A DNA stretch of 64,000 bases. Origin: Luteococcus japonicus (GTDB lineage: Bacteria; Actinomycetota; Actinomycetes; Propionibacteriales; Propionibacteriaceae). Below the pieces are notes generated by a model. The model worked only from the letters and a program-made list of their open reading frames with translations. It was not told where the DNA came from and ran no database searches. The stretch covers positions 2,542,001-2,606,000 of the forward strand of contig NZ_RKHG01000001.1 in the NCBI RefSeq assembly GCF_003752415.1. Direction: 5' to 3'. Shown here one piece after another: positions 8,418 to 17,276 of the stretch. Numbering within the stretch: position 1 is the stretch's first letter; each line of letters starts with the position of its first letter. The translations under genes were made by a program, and so were the position numbers.

Positions 8418-8726
8418 TCTGGGGGCTCCTTCGATGAACCGGTCAAAGGTCTCGTCCTCACGTTCCCGCAGGCTGGAGCTCGCCGCGCCGAGCCCGACCA
8501 GGGCACCCGTCCCGGCCAGGCCGGCGAGCCCGATCAGCAGCCCCCGTGGCAAGGGCGTGCGCTGGGCGGCGGGCAGCCGGTGGTCGGACGCCGGGAGGGG
8601 TGTGGGGGTGGGTGTGGGGGTTGGGTCAGCGGCCAGGGCGGTCGGTGCGAGACCGAGCAGCATGAGGGTCAGCAGGCCCACGGTGGCCAGGATGCGGTGG
8701 AAACCGTGGAAGGAGGCCTGGGTCAT
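8415..8726 (-). CDS. Small exported membrane protein of unknown function
   Basis: A 103-residue protein not recognised as a family. It has an N-terminal signal peptide (hydrophobic 12-30, cleavage after 'ALA'), a short Thr-Pro repeat ('PTPTPTPTP'), a second hydrophobic helix (about 62-83) and a charged C-terminal tail ('SLREREDETFDRF'). This suggests a single-pass surface protein with a short proline-rich external stalk. It lies directly upstream of the DsbA-like gene and may be a client or partner, but that is only context. Confidence 0.6.
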   Translation of the reverse strand: MTQASFHGFHRILATVGLLTLMLLGLAPTALAADPTPTPTPTPLPASDHRLPAAQRTPLPRGLLIGLAGLAGTGALVGLGAASSSLREREDETFDRFIEGAPR

Positions 8727-8929
8727 CGTCGTCGTGCTCCTGGGGTCGAGGCCGAGAGGTGTGGGTCAACCCTAGGCATCCGCCGGTCAAAGTCGCGGAC
8801 GGCCGCGCCACGATGCAACACTGGATCGACTTCAGCTGTCGGCGCGGGGGCGTCGGGCGGATCGTGGCGTGCTTGGGAAGGCGTGGGCGGCCGGGCCAGG
8901 GCTGGGGTTGAACGTGGAGGATTCGGGGA

Positions 8930-9511
8930 ATGACCAGGATGGCGCTGGCGGAACGCCGCCAGAAGTTGATCGAGGCGGCCCTGGCCGTGATCGGCCAGCA
9001 GGGCGTGTCTGCTGCAACCACGCGTGCGATCGCGTCGGAGGCCGAGATGCCGCTGGCCAGCTTCCATTACGCCTTCGAGTCCCATCAGGCCCTGATGTCC
9101 GAGGCCATGGAGGTGCTGGACAGGCTGGAACGGGAGCACTGTGAGGGGCTGGTCATCTCCGGGGCGACGCTCCCCGAGATGGTCACGGGCATGCTCGAGA
9201 ACCACCTGGATGACCTCGTGGAGCGGCGTTCCGCCTACCTGAGCCGGTGGGAGTTGGCGGACCACGCCCTGCGCACTGACGCCATGCAGGAACGGCCGGC
9301 ACAGTGGCGTCAACGCCGTCGCGAGCTCGTCGCCGGCAAGGTGGCGGCGCACCTGGCGTCCCACCCGGAGCTTGGAGGCCACGACGCGCGCGCCGTCACC
9401 GAGGCCATGTTGGTGATGTGCGACGGGATCGAGGCCCGCTACCTGGTCACGGCAGACGAGGCCGGGACTCGGCAGGCGATTGCGGCGTTGGCTTCGACCT
9501 TCACCCGCTGA
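8930..9511 (+). CDS. TetR/AcrR family transcriptional regulator
   Basis: A 193-residue regulator. The N-terminal TetR helix-turn-helix covers about residues 5-50 ('RQKLIEAALAVIGQQGVSAATTRAIASEAEMPLASFHYAF'). The C-terminal ligand-binding domain is typical of size but gives no clue to the ligand. It is divergent from the small membrane protein/DsbA-like pair across a 203-base interval with two GGTCAA direct repeats (8764-8769 and 8785-8790), which might be regulator sites. A purine-rich GTGGAGG lies 11 bases before the ATG. Confidence 0.88.
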   Translation: MTRMALAERRQKLIEAALAVIGQQGVSAATTRAIASEAEMPLASFHYAFESHQALMSEAMEVLDRLEREHCEGLVISGATLPEMVTGMLENHLDDLVERRSAYLSRWELADHALRTDAMQERPAQWRQRRRELVAGKVAAHLASHPELGGHDARAVTEAMLVMCDGIEARYLVTADEAGTRQAIAALASTFTR

Positions 9512-9567
9512 CGCGCTGGTGCGGCGGGGTGCGGGCGCGCCCCCTGGTGGCCGGTCGCTGAGAGCGT

Positions 9568-9597
9568 TTGGCTAATTCCTAAGAATTTCCTTACAGT
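9568..9597 (+). promoter_or_regulatory. Promoter for the SH3b protein
   Basis: TTGGCT (9568-9573), an 18-base spacer and TACAGT (9592-9597). This gives a short leader of about 35 bases before the GTG at 9639. The spacer contains the palindrome AATTCCTAAGAATT, which could bind a regulator. Confidence 0.5.
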
Positions 9598-9638
9598 TGT
9601 CTCAGGAATTGCCCAGCCACCAGTGAGGACAGATCGAC

Positions 9639-10877
9639 GTGAGCGACCCGCGCCATGCCCAGCTCGACAGCGATGCCAACGCTACCGAGACGGATCCCGT
9701 GGTCGATGAACGCGTCGTCGAACAGGCCGAGCCCCTGGCTGTGACCGACGAGCTGCACTTCGAGGCCGAGCCCTTCTCCCTGCGTCGGGCTCTGGCGCCC
9801 CTGGCCCTGGTCGCCGGGCTCGCCGTCGCGGCCGGAGGCGCTGTGCTGCTGCCCAGCTCCGCGAACGAGGACGTGGTGGAGACCGCCACCACCACCATCA
9901 CGAGCACCGAGTCGCCCGCGGCGGACGCCAAGGCGATCAGCCGCTCCACGGCGCGCCCGGCCGTTGCGACGCCGAAGCCGAGCGCATCCGTGCGTGCCAG
10001 CAGCCCCGCAGCCCGGCCCAGCACTCCCGCAGCCTCCGTCACGCCGACGAAGAAGGCCACGCCCAGCCGCACCGCGACACCCAGCGTGAGGCCTTCCGTC
10101 ACCCCGTCCCGGTCGGCCAGTGCAAGCCCCTCGCCCACGACGACGGTCCCGGCGCTGGGGAAGATCACCGGGACCCGGTATGCCACCGCCACCGTCAATG
10201 TGCGTCAGGCGCCCGATCTCGAGGCCGACCGCATCGGCAGCCTGGTCGAGGGCGACGCGGTCAAGGTGACGGCGCTGCGTCAGGACGGGTGGCGTCAGGT
10301 CTCCCTCGACGGCAGGGCGGGATGGGTGCGTGCGGACTACCTGAGCCTCGCCAAGCCGAAGTCCACCGTGCGGGCCGCGACCTCCGAGGGAGCGGGGAGC
10401 TCCACCAAGAGGACCACTTCCGGCAAGCCGCAGAGCACGCAGTCCCCGAGGTCGCAGTCCTCGAGCAACCCGACCCAGAACAGGCAGACCTCCGGCGCGA
10501 CGCGTCAGAGCGGCAGCGGCACGCGGAGCGGTACCTGTGCCTCGGATGCCGTGGAGTCAGGCCTGACCGCCAATGCCGTCAACGTGCACCGCGCCGTCTG
10601 TGGCAGCTTCCCGTCGATCACCAACTTCGGCGGGGCGCGCGGCAGCGACGACGCCCACGGCTCGGGCCGGGCGCTGGACATCATGGTCTCGGGCGAGACC
10701 GGCTGGCAGGTGGCCCGCTGGGCCCGTGCCAACGCGTCGAGCCTGGGGATCACCGAGGTGATCTACTCCCAGCAGATCTGGACCACGCAGCGTTCGAGCG
10801 AGGGATGGCGCTCCATGAGCGACCGCGGATCCGCCACCGCGAACCACTACGACCACGTGCACGTGACGGTGCGCTGA
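9639..10877 (+). CDS. SH3b-domain cell-envelope protein with C-terminal peptidase-like domain
   Basis: A 412-residue exported protein. The N-terminal 50 residues are acidic and cytoplasmic, followed by a membrane anchor (about 50-72), a long Ser/Thr/Pro/Ala-rich wall-spanning linker (75-170), a bacterial SH3 domain (about 178-240, 'YATATVNVRQAPDLEADRIGSLVEGD...GWVRADYL'), a second Ser-rich linker, and a C-terminal domain (about 295-412). That last domain has 'GSGRALDIMV' and 'HYDHVHVTVR', resembling the D,D-/L,D-peptidase-like domain often paired with SH3b in actinobacterial envelope proteins. It probably binds or remodels peptidoglycan. The GTG start follows a plausible promoter. Architecture is clear, catalysis is inferred. 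Confidence 0.8.
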   Translation: MSDPRHAQLDSDANATETDPVVDERVVEQAEPLAVTDELHFEAEPFSLRRALAPLALVAGLAVAAGGAVLLPSSANEDVVETATTTITSTESPAADAKAISRSTARPAVATPKPSASVRASSPAARPSTPAASVTPTKKATPSRTATPSVRPSVTPSRSASASPSPTTTVPALGKITGTRYATATVNVRQAPDLEADRIGSLVEGDAVKVTALRQDGWRQVSLDGRAGWVRADYLSLAKPKSTVRAATSEGAGSSTKRTTSGKPQSTQSPRSQSSSNPTQNRQTSGATRQSGSGTRSGTCASDAVESGLTANAVNVHRAVCGSFPSITNFGGARGSDDAHGSGRALDIMVSGETGWQVARWARANASSLGITEVIYSQQIWTTQRSSEGWRSMSDRGSATANHYDHVHVTVR

Positions 10878-10895
10878 GGCCTCCGGCCGCCCCGT

Positions 10896-11525
10896 TCAGC
10901 GGTGGCGGATGCGCAGCTCGGGTGTGGCGCGGTCCGGCTCGTCCGGCGGCCGTGCGATAGGCGGCGTCGGATGCGGGCCGGGCGATGGTGCGGCCGAGGC
11001 AGTCCATTTCGTCGGGCTGCCAACCGGCCTCCCGCAGTTCCTGGGCGACCTCGTCCGGCAGGCTGTCCGTGGTGTGCAGCAGCAGGTCGTCCCCCTCGGC
11101 AGGGATGGCTGCCTGGAACCACACCTTCGGGTCGTCTGTCACCTGCACCGTCAGGTAGACGAGGTCCTCGGAGGGCGCAGGACGCTGGCGAGGCGATCGG
11201 TGAAGTCTTTCCAGGTCATGATGACCAGCTGGGCGCTCTCGAGGTAGTGCAGCACCCGAGGCTTGATCTCGGCCCCGTCGTCGGGGTGAGGCGCCGGGTC
11301 TCGTGGCGTGGCGGAGGATGAGTCGGACGCGGCCGCCGTTGGGAAGCATCCAGGTGATGGTGGGAGGCTGCGGCGGGTCTTTGTGGTGGGTTTGCCCAGC
11401 AGTTCGGTAAGCCGGGCGGCTTGTTCGGCGAAGGCGTCCTCAAGGGGCAGGACGGCCACGCCGTCGGGCCAGGTTCCCGGGCAGTATTCCACGCGCGCGG
11501 TCCGCACGAACGGACTGGGGTTCAC
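10896..11525 (-). pseudogene. Frameshifted gene, possibly a TY-Chap/YbjN-like protein
   Basis: Coding-like protein sequence on the minus strand alternates between frames. It starts 'MNPSPFVRTARVEYCPGTWP' and switches to a frame giving 'TITWMLPNGGRVRLILRHA'. It then returns with 'KPRVLHYLESAQLVIMTWKD', switches again at about 11165 to 'DLVYLTVQVTDDPKVWFQAA', and appears to end in a third segment 'ATPELRIRHR' with a stop at 10896. No single frame is open, so the gene carries several indels or the assembly has errors. The pattern 'W..F...L' then 'GWQPDE' recalls TY-Chap-type domains, but this is tentative. Its 5' end lies 64 bases from the divergent pgi start. Confidence 0.5.
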
Positions 11526-11577
11526 GAGTGGACCGGCAATTGGTCTGGGGCCCCTGCGGGTGGCGGTGCAGCGCGTC

Positions 11578-11583
11578 TAGGGT
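11578..11583 (+). promoter_or_regulatory. -10 box for leaderless pgi
   Basis: TAGGGT ends six bases before the ATG at 11590. The intervening GGAGTC is too close to act as a normal ribosome-binding site, so a leaderless transcript is likely. Confidence 0.5.
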
Positions 11584-11589
11584 GGAGTC

Positions 11590-13263
11590 ATGCAGACTCC
11601 GGTTGATCCCACGTCCACGGCCGCCTGGGCCGAACTGACCAAGCTCCATGGGGGGTTCACCCCCGATCTCAAGGGCGCCTTCGCCTCCGATCCCGAGCGC
11701 GCCGCGCGCTTCACCTTCGACGCAGCCGACCTGCACGTCGACCTGTCCAAGAACTTCCTCGACGACGAGGTCCTCGCTGCCCTGGTCAAGCTCGCCGACG
11801 AGGTGAACATCCCCGAGCTCCGTGAGGCCATGTTCACCGGCGAGCACATCAATGTCACCGAGGACCGGGCCGTGCTGCACACCGCGCTGCGGCTGCCCAT
11901 GGCGGAGGAGCTCACCGTCGACGGTCAGGACGTCGTCGCCGACGTGCACGAGGTGCTGGACAAGATCTACGCCTGGGCCGAGCAGATCCGCAGCGGCGAG
12001 TGGAAGGGCGTGACCGGCAAGCCGATCACCACCGTGGTCAACATCGGCATCGGCGGTTCCGACCTGGGCCCCGTCATGGTCTACGAGGCGCTCAAGCCCT
12101 ACAAGACCGGCCCCGACGCCCGCTTCATCTCCAACATCGACCCCAATGACTGCGCGGAGAAGGTCGCTGACCTGGACCCCGAGCAGACCCTGTTCATCGT
12201 CGCCTCCAAGACCTTCACCACGCTGGAGACCCTCACCAATGCCCGGATGGCCCGCGACTGGCTGCTGGGCAAGCTCCAGGAGTCCGGCGCCATCGACGGT
12301 TCCGACGAGCAGGCCAAGGCTGCCATCGCCAAGCACTTCGTCGCCGTGTCCACCGCGCTCGACAAGGTGGAGGCCTTCGGGATCGACCCGAACAATGCCT
12401 TCGGCTTCTGGAACTGGGTGGGGGGCCGCTATTCGGTCAGCTCCGCCGTCGGCACCGCGGTGATCGTCGCCATCGGCAAGGAGAACTGGCAGGACTTCCT
12501 GGCCGGCATGCACGCCATGGACCTGCACTTCCGCGAGACCGAGGCCGAGCGCAATGTGCCGCTGCTGATGGGTCTGCTGAATGTCTGGTACACCAACTTC
12601 TTCAAGGCCGAGAGCCACGCCGTGCTGCCCTATGCGCAGTACCTGCACCGCTTCGCCGCCTACCTGCAGCAGCTCACCATGGAGTCCAATGGCAAGTCCG
12701 TGCGCTGGGACGGCACGCCGGTCACCACCGGCACCGGCGAGATCTTCTGGGGCGAGCCCGGCACCAATGGCCAGCACGCCTTCTACCAGCTGATCCACCA
12801 GGGCACGAAGCTCATCCCGGCAGACTTCATCGCCGTCGCCAACCCGGCGCACGCCACCAAGGACGGCGAGGTGGACGTGCACGAGCTCTTCCTGAGCAAC
12901 TTCTTCGCCCAGACCGCGGCGCTGGCCTTCGGCAAGACCGCCGACGAGGTCCGCGCCGAGGGTACGGCCGAGCACATCGTCCCGGCCCGCGTCTTCGCCG
13001 GCAACAAGCCCACCACGTCGATCATGGCCCCGGCCCTGACCCCGGCCGTGGTCGGTCAGCTGATCGCGCTGTACGAGCACATCACCTTCGTGCAGGGCAT
13101 CGTCTGGGGCATTGACTCCTTCGACCAGTGGGGCGTCGAACTGGGCAAGCAGCTCGCCATGAAGATCGCCCCCGCCGTCCAGGGCGACGAGGAGGCCAAG
13201 AAGCAGCAGGACGCCTCCACCCAGGCCCTGATCGACTACTACTTGGCCAAGCGCGAGAAGTAA
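11590..13263 (+). CDS. pgi: Glucose-6-phosphate isomerase
   Basis: A 557-residue cytosolic enzyme interconverting glucose 6-phosphate and fructose 6-phosphate. The sequence is full length for the long bacterial/eukaryotic-type Pgi. It shows '[14 protein letters not shown]' (phosphate-binding), '[13 protein letters not shown]', signature 1 '[16 protein letters not shown]', the catalytic Glu region 'MESNGKSV' and signature 2 '[13 protein letters not shown]'. A strong hairpin follows the stop. Next downstream is the sucrose-phosphorylase-like fusion, whose products would feed this step. Confidence 0.97.
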   Translation: MQTPVDPTSTAAWAELTKLHGGFTPDLKGAFASDPERAARFTFDAADLHVDLSKNFLDDEVLAALVKLADEVNIPELREAMFTGEHINVTEDRAVLHTALRLPMAEELTVDGQDVVADVHEVLDKIYAWAEQIRSGEWKGVTGKPITTVVNIGIGGSDLGPVMVYEALKPYKTGPDARFISNIDPNDCAEKVADLDPEQTLFIVASKTFTTLETLTNARMARDWLLGKLQESGAIDGSDEQAKAAIAKHFVAVSTALDKVEAFGIDPNNAFGFWNWVGGRYSVSSAVGTAVIVAIGKENWQDFLAGMHAMDLHFRETEAERNVPLLMGLLNVWYTNFFKAESHAVLPYAQYLHRFAAYLQQLTMESNGKSVRWDGTPVTTGTGEIFWGEPGTNGQHAFYQLIHQGTKLIPADFIAVANPAHATKDGEVDVHELFLSNFFAQTAALAFGKTADEVRAEGTAEHIVPARVFAGNKPTTSIMAPALTPAVVGQLIALYEHITFVQGIVWGIDSFDQWGVELGKQLAMKIAPAVQGDEEAKKQQDASTQALIDYYLAKREK

Positions 13264-13274
13264 CCACGGCCCCC

Positions 13275-13290
13275 GCGCTTGTCGAGGGGT
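13275..13290. repeat. Partial copy of the dispersed CCTGTCGAGGGG element
   Basis: CGCTTGTCGAGGGGTC, just after the pgi stop, matches the core of the repeat family for about 11 bases. Probably a decayed copy. Confidence 0.4.
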
Positions 13291-13294
13291 CCCT

Positions 13295-13326
13295 GCGCCC
13301 CGTCCTCCACCTGGAGGACGGGGCGC
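13295..13326 (+). terminator. Terminator hairpin after pgi
   Basis: Perfect 15-bp stem, GCGCCCCGTCCTCCA (13295-13309) and its complement (13312-13326), with a two-base apex. There is no T-tract, which is usual for high-GC actinobacteria. Confidence 0.75.
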
Positions 13327-13459
13327 CGTCGTGTCCCCGGGCCCCGTACAAGCCACGTACCATGGGGTGCGCTCCCGGAACTGCGGGAGCCCGTCGATGG
13401 CCCGCCGCTGCCGCTCAAAAGGCGCCCCTACCTTGGCTGACTGCCCTGATCATCCCCTG

Positions 13460-13857
13460 TTGATCTTCCTTCCCCGCTGGGAATACCAGTGCTGTGGTGA
13501 CCCCTTCGTGTGGGCGACGAGGTTCCGCTCTGCCTGCTGCCCATCTCGCCGGACCGGGTCTGGGCTCGTCGTCTTCCCACCCCCTTCGAATGGATCGGGG
13601 CGCGCCACGGGCCTTCCCAGGAGGCTGGGCGGCACGTCTTGGCGCAGGTCTTCCGCCTCTGGGAGGCCTTCGCCGACGCGGAGTACGTCGGCGGTGAGTG
13701 GCGGCTGGCCCCGTCGTCGGGCAGTCTGCGGCCCATCCTCGTGATGGACCCCCACAGGGAGACCTGGGAGGGACACCCGGTGAGGGCGCAAGAGGGCCTC
13801 CCCAAGACCAGCAGCTGGCTAGGCTGGTGGCCACAGCACCACAGAACGGGGATCCTC
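13460..13857 (+). pseudogene. Frameshifted DUF6578-like gene
   Basis: From a possible TTG start the frame reads 'LIFLPRWEYQCCGDPF'. It then continues in another frame as 'VGDEVPLCLLPISPDRVWAR', the join being at GTGTGGG near 13508 where two extra bases would explain the shift. The 'W.....CCG.PF.VGD.V' signature resembles the actinobacterial DUF6578 family. C/G-ending codons continue to about 13750 ('QVFRLWEAFADAEYVGGEWRLAP'). The second part then runs without a stop into the downstream kinase-GH13 gene. Either a decayed gene or a sequence error; the family call is tentative. A small hairpin GCTCCCG...CGGGAGC (13371-13390) lies upstream. Confidence 0.45.
13820..13825 (+). promoter_or_regulatory. 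-10 box for the kinase-GH13 fusion gene
   Basis: TAGGCT is 32 bases before the ATG at 13858, giving a short leader. This supports 13858 as the true start rather than the in-frame upstream extension. Confidence 0.4.
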
Positions 13858-16464
13858 ATGACCGCCGCCGGCTTCAGCCTGCCCACCATCACCGACGCCT
13901 CCACCATTCCCACCGGGGACATGCCCGGTGACAAGGTGCAGATCGGGCAGGACCACCTGTCCAAGGCAGCCACCATCTTCCCCGTCCTGTGGCCGCAGCT
14001 GCAGGAGGTCCTCGCCGCGTCGCCGCACCGTCGCGCCATCATCTCCGTGCACGGGGGTTCCGGCGTCGGCAAGTCCGAGACCGCCTCGGTGCTCGCCGCC
14101 TTCCTGCGCCACAACGGCCTGGGCGCCTATGTGATGAGCGGCGACAACTATCCCCGTCGCATCCCGCGTGACAACGACGCCGAGCGCCTGCGCACCTTCC
14201 GCAGCGAGGGACTCAAGGCCCTGGTGGCCTCCGGCGGCTACGACGAGGGCGTGAAGGCGACGCTGGCCGAGCTGCAGGCCGCGGACCGCGATGCCGATCC
14301 CGCTGTGTGCGTCGAGCACCCGTGGCTGGCCGCCTACCAGGCCGGTGGGGCGGTTGCCCTGGAGCGGTACCTGGGCAGCCCGCAGGAGATCGACTTCGAC
14401 GAGGTCAGTGCCATCCTCGCCGCCTTCCACGACGGCGCCGAGACGCTGCGACTGAAGCGGATGGGTCGTGAGCTGGACGAGCTCTGGTATGCCGACGTCG
14501 ACATGCGCGATGTCCAGGTGCTGGTCATCGAGTGGACCCACGGCAATTCCGGGAACCTGCGCGGCGTCGACATCCCGATCCTGCTGAACTCCACCCCGGA
14601 GGAGACGCTGGCCCACCGTCGCTCCCGGGCCCGCGACGGCGCCACCGACAGCCCCTTCACCACCATGGTGCTGGGCATCGAGCAGGCCCACCTCCACGAG
14701 CAGGCGCACCGGGCCAAGATCATCGTCAACAAGGCCGGGCAGATCATCAGCCACGCGGACTACCTGAAGAGCATGGGGGCTGACCTGCCTGAGCCCGGTG
14801 CCATGATCAACTTCTACCCGGACAGCATGGGCGGCAGCCTGGGCGACGAGGTGGACTTCCTCACCTCACCCGAGGTGGCCGGTGCCTTCACCAGCGCCTA
14901 CGTGCTCCCCAGCATCTTCAACACCGACCTCGACCGCGGCTTCTCCGTGATCGACTACGACCTGTCCACCACCTACACCCGTCCCGGTGACCTGGAGGCG
15001 CTGCGCGCGGCCGGCATCAAGCTGAAGTTCGACTTCATCCTCAACCACGCCTCCGTGCTCAGCCCGCAGTTCCAGGACCTGCTCGCCAAGGGCGCGCGCA
15101 GTGAGTACGCCGACTTCTTCATCGACTGGAATGCCTTCTGGGAAGGGCATGGCGAGATGACCCCCGAGGGGTACGTCCAGCCCGACGCAGAGCTTGTCAA
15201 GGACATGTTCTTCCGCAAGCCGGGCCTGCCGATCCTGATGGTCCGGATGCCCGACGGTACGGAGAAGCCCTACTGGAACACCTTCTACCAGGAGGTTCGC
15301 TACACCGCTCCGGATGCGCAGACGCTGATGGAGGTGGCCGGGCTGCAGTACCAGACCGCGGTGCGGCTGGCCGAGAGCATCAAGGGAGCCCTAGACGAAG
15401 GGATGACCCCGTCGGAGATGGCATTTGATCTTGGTGCCGATGTTGATCTTGAGCAGTGGAATGCGGTCGTCGAGCACCTCGAGGCCGGCCGACGCTACCT
15501 GGGCCAGATGGACCTCAACATCAAGAGCGACCTGGTCTGGGACTTCTACGCCGACGTGCTGGACAAGCTGTCGGGCTACGGGGCGGAGATCGTGCGGCTG
15601 GACGCCTTCGCCTATGCCCCCAAGGAGCCGGGCGAGAAGAACTTCCTCAATGATCCCGGCACCTGGGATCTGCTGGACCAGGTCAACCAGCTGGCCACCG
15701 AGCGCGGCCTCAAGCTGCTGCCGGAGATCCACTCCCGCTATGAGGAGAAGATCCACGAGCTGATCAGCTCCAAGGGCTACCTCACCTACGACTTCTTCCT
15801 GCCCGGCCTGGTGATCGACGCCTTCGAGAGCAAGGACGCCGGCCACCTCAAGGCCTGGATTGCAGACATCCTGGCCAAGCAGCTGCGCACCGTGAACATG
15901 CTCGGCTGTCACGACGGCATCCCGCTGCTCGACCTCAAGGGCCTGCTCTCCGATGAGCAGATCGACGCCCTGATCGAGACCGTGAAGGGGCGCGGCGGCT
16001 ACGTGAAGGACCTGCACGGCGAGAAGAAGATGTACTACCAGGTCAACGCCACCTACTACTCGGCACTGGGGGAGAGCGACGACGCGATGCTGCTGGCACG
16101 CGCCATCCAGCTCTTCATGCCCGGCAAGCCGCAGGTCTGGTACCTGGACCTGTTCGGTGGGCGCAATGACCATGCCGCCGTCGAGCGTGCCGGCGCCGGC
16201 GGCCACAAGGAGATCAACCGCACCAACCTGACCGTCGACGAGCTGCGCGACGGGCTGGCGACGCCGCTGGTGCAGCGCCAGCTCGAACTGCTCCGCTTCC
16301 GCAACAGCTTCGGCGCCTTCGGCTGGGATGCCGAGTGCACCGTCGCCGAGACACCCGCCAGCCAGCTGCAGATCACCTGGCGCAAGGGCGAGCACGTCGC
16401 GGAGCTGGTGGCAGACCTGGCCAGCAAGCAGTTCACGATCACCGCGGACGGCCAGGCAGTCTGA
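13858..16464 (+). CDS. P-loop kinase-like domain fused to GH13_18 sucrose-phosphorylase-like enzyme
   Basis: An 868-residue two-part protein. Residues 1-315 are a P-loop domain with Walker A 'GGSGVGKS' (66-73), 'MSGDNYPRRIPRDND' and an 'RRSRARD' lid-like segment, similar to uridine-kinase/adenylylsulfate-kinase folds. Residues 316-868 resemble sucrose phosphorylase along their length. They contain nucleophile Asp in 'RLDAFAYAPKEPG', acid/base Glu in 'LLPEIHSRYEEK', a third Asp in 'GCHDGIPLLDL', and 'YQVNATYYSALGESDD' with 'MPGKPQVWYLDLFGG'. GH13_18 enzymes reversibly phosphorolyse sucrose, sucrose 6-phosphate or glucosylglycerate to glucose 1-phosphate. The kinase may act on the released sugar or acid, or may prepare a phosphorylated substrate (inference). 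Pgi lies upstream. Confidence 0.85.
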   Translation: MTAAGFSLPTITDASTIPTGDMPGDKVQIGQDHLSKAATIFPVLWPQLQEVLAASPHRRAIISVHGGSGVGKSETASVLAAFLRHNGLGAYVMSGDNYPRRIPRDNDAERLRTFRSEGLKALVASGGYDEGVKATLAELQAADRDADPAVCVEHPWLAAYQAGGAVALERYLGSPQEIDFDEVSAILAAFHDGAETLRLKRMGRELDELWYADVDMRDVQVLVIEWTHGNSGNLRGVDIPILLNSTPEETLAHRRSRARDGATDSPFTTMVLGIEQAHLHEQAHRAKIIVNKAGQIISHADYLKSMGADLPEPGAMINFYPDSMGGSLGDEVDFLTSPEVAGAFTSAYVLPSIFNTDLDRGFSVIDYDLSTTYTRPGDLEALRAAGIKLKFDFILNHASVLSPQFQDLLAKGARSEYADFFIDWNAFWEGHGEMTPEGYVQPDAELVKDMFFRKPGLPILMVRMPDGTEKPYWNTFYQEVRYTAPDAQTLMEVAGLQYQTAVRLAESIKGALDEGMTPSEMAFDLGADVDLEQWNAVVEHLEAGRRYLGQMDLNIKSDLVWDFYADVLDKLSGYGAEIVRLDAFAYAPKEPGEKNFLNDPGTWDLLDQVNQLATERGLKLLPEIHSRYEEKIHELISSKGYLTYDFFLPGLVIDAFESKDAGHLKAWIADILAKQLRTVNMLGCHDGIPLLDLKGLLSDEQIDALIETVKGRGGYVKDLHGEKKMYYQVNATYYSALGESDDAMLLARAIQLFMPGKPQVWYLDLFGGRNDHAAVERAGAGGHKEINRTNLTVDELRDGLATPLVQRQLELLRFRNSFGAFGWDAECTVAETPASQLQITWRKGEHVAELVADLASKQFTITADGQAV

Positions 16465-17162
16465 TGCACCGGCCCGGCTGGAAGACCCTCACCGCAGTGG
16501 CCGTCGGCGCCGTGATCGTCGGCGTTGGGGCGCCACTGGCTGTCACGAGTGTCGGTTCGGCCGGGCGGGTGCACACCGTCGACGAGTTCGCAGAGCAGGG
16601 CAACGCCGCCGACGTGGCCGTGGTGCTGGGGGCGCAGGTGTATCCCGACGGCCGCCCGTCGCGCTATCTGCGTGCTCGGCTGGACCGGGCGGTGGAGTTG
16701 CAGCGTCGCGGCCTGGTGAAGGTGATCCTGGTCAGCGGCGACAACAGCACCAGCCACTACGACGAGCCCACCGCCATGAAGCGATATCTGGTGGAAGCAG
16801 GCATGCCCGAGGGCAAGGTGGTCATCGACTACGCCGGCTTCGACACCTATGACACCTGCGTGCGGGCCAAGCGCATCTTCGGCCTCGAGCGAGTGGTCCT
16901 GGTGAGCCAGGGCTACCACCTGCCCCGCGCGGTGACGACCTGCCGCATGGTGGGCGTCGACGCCGTGGGAGTGGGCGACTGGAGCGTGCAGCGGATCGGG
17001 CCCATGGATGGGGTTCCCGTGCTCTGGCGGCTGGGCTGGAGCCGTTTCGCCGGCCGCGAGCTGCCCGCCAACGTCAAGATGCTGTGGGACGTGGCGTCTC
17101 GTCGCACCCCGACCCTGGGGGAGCCTGAGACCGGCGTGAGCGACGCCCTGGCCAGCTCCTGA
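16464..17162 (+). CDS. SanA/YdcF-family (DUF218) membrane protein
   Basis: A 232-residue protein with an N-terminal membrane helix (about residues 8-27) and a DUF218 domain. Marks are 'DVAVVLGAQVYPDGRPSRYLRARLDRAVEL', 'ILVSGDNST', 'YAGFDTYDTCVRAK' and 'VSQGYHLPRA'. The SanA branch is linked to envelope barrier function in enterobacteria, with a proposed role in envelope precursor metabolism; the reaction is not established. The ATG shares one base with the fusion-gene stop (TGATG), so it is translationally coupled to it. Confidence 0.88.
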   Translation: MHRPGWKTLTAVAVGAVIVGVGAPLAVTSVGSAGRVHTVDEFAEQGNAADVAVVLGAQVYPDGRPSRYLRARLDRAVELQRRGLVKVILVSGDNSTSHYDEPTAMKRYLVEAGMPEGKVVIDYAGFDTYDTCVRAKRIFGLERVVLVSQGYHLPRAVTTCRMVGVDAVGVGDWSVQRIGPMDGVPVLWRLGWSRFAGRELPANVKMLWDVASRRTPTLGEPETGVSDALASS

Positions 17163-17205
17163 CCCCGGGCGCGGGGCCACCAGGGCGATCCGACGGAGAA
17201 CGAAC

Positions 17206-17235
17206 CACGCCGCCACCCCGAAGGGTGACGGCGTG
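17206..17235. terminator. Bidirectional hairpin between convergent genes
   Basis: CACGCCG-c-CACCC / GGGTG-a-CGGCGTG forms a 12-bp stem with one mismatch and a four-base loop. It lies between the SanA-like gene and the end of the sugar-transferase gene, and could terminate both. Confidence 0.65.
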
Positions 17236-17276
17236 TCCAGTTGGGTGGAGCTGGTTCGTGGGGGAGGGGCTGAAGG

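Noticed and set aside
8579-8640. GT-rich tract looking like a CRISPR or microsatellite
   Set aside because: It encodes the Thr-Pro repeat of the small exported protein and has no spacer structure.
9512-9638. Possible c-di-AMP (ydaO-type) riboswitch before the SH3b protein
   Set aside because: Such riboswitches often precede similar genes, but the predicted leader is only about 35 bases and the conserved core is absent.
11440-13356. 638-codon minus-strand open frame opposite pgi
   Set aside because: It is the mirror of a strongly biased, clearly identified gene; its Gly/Val/His-rich translation has no family marks.
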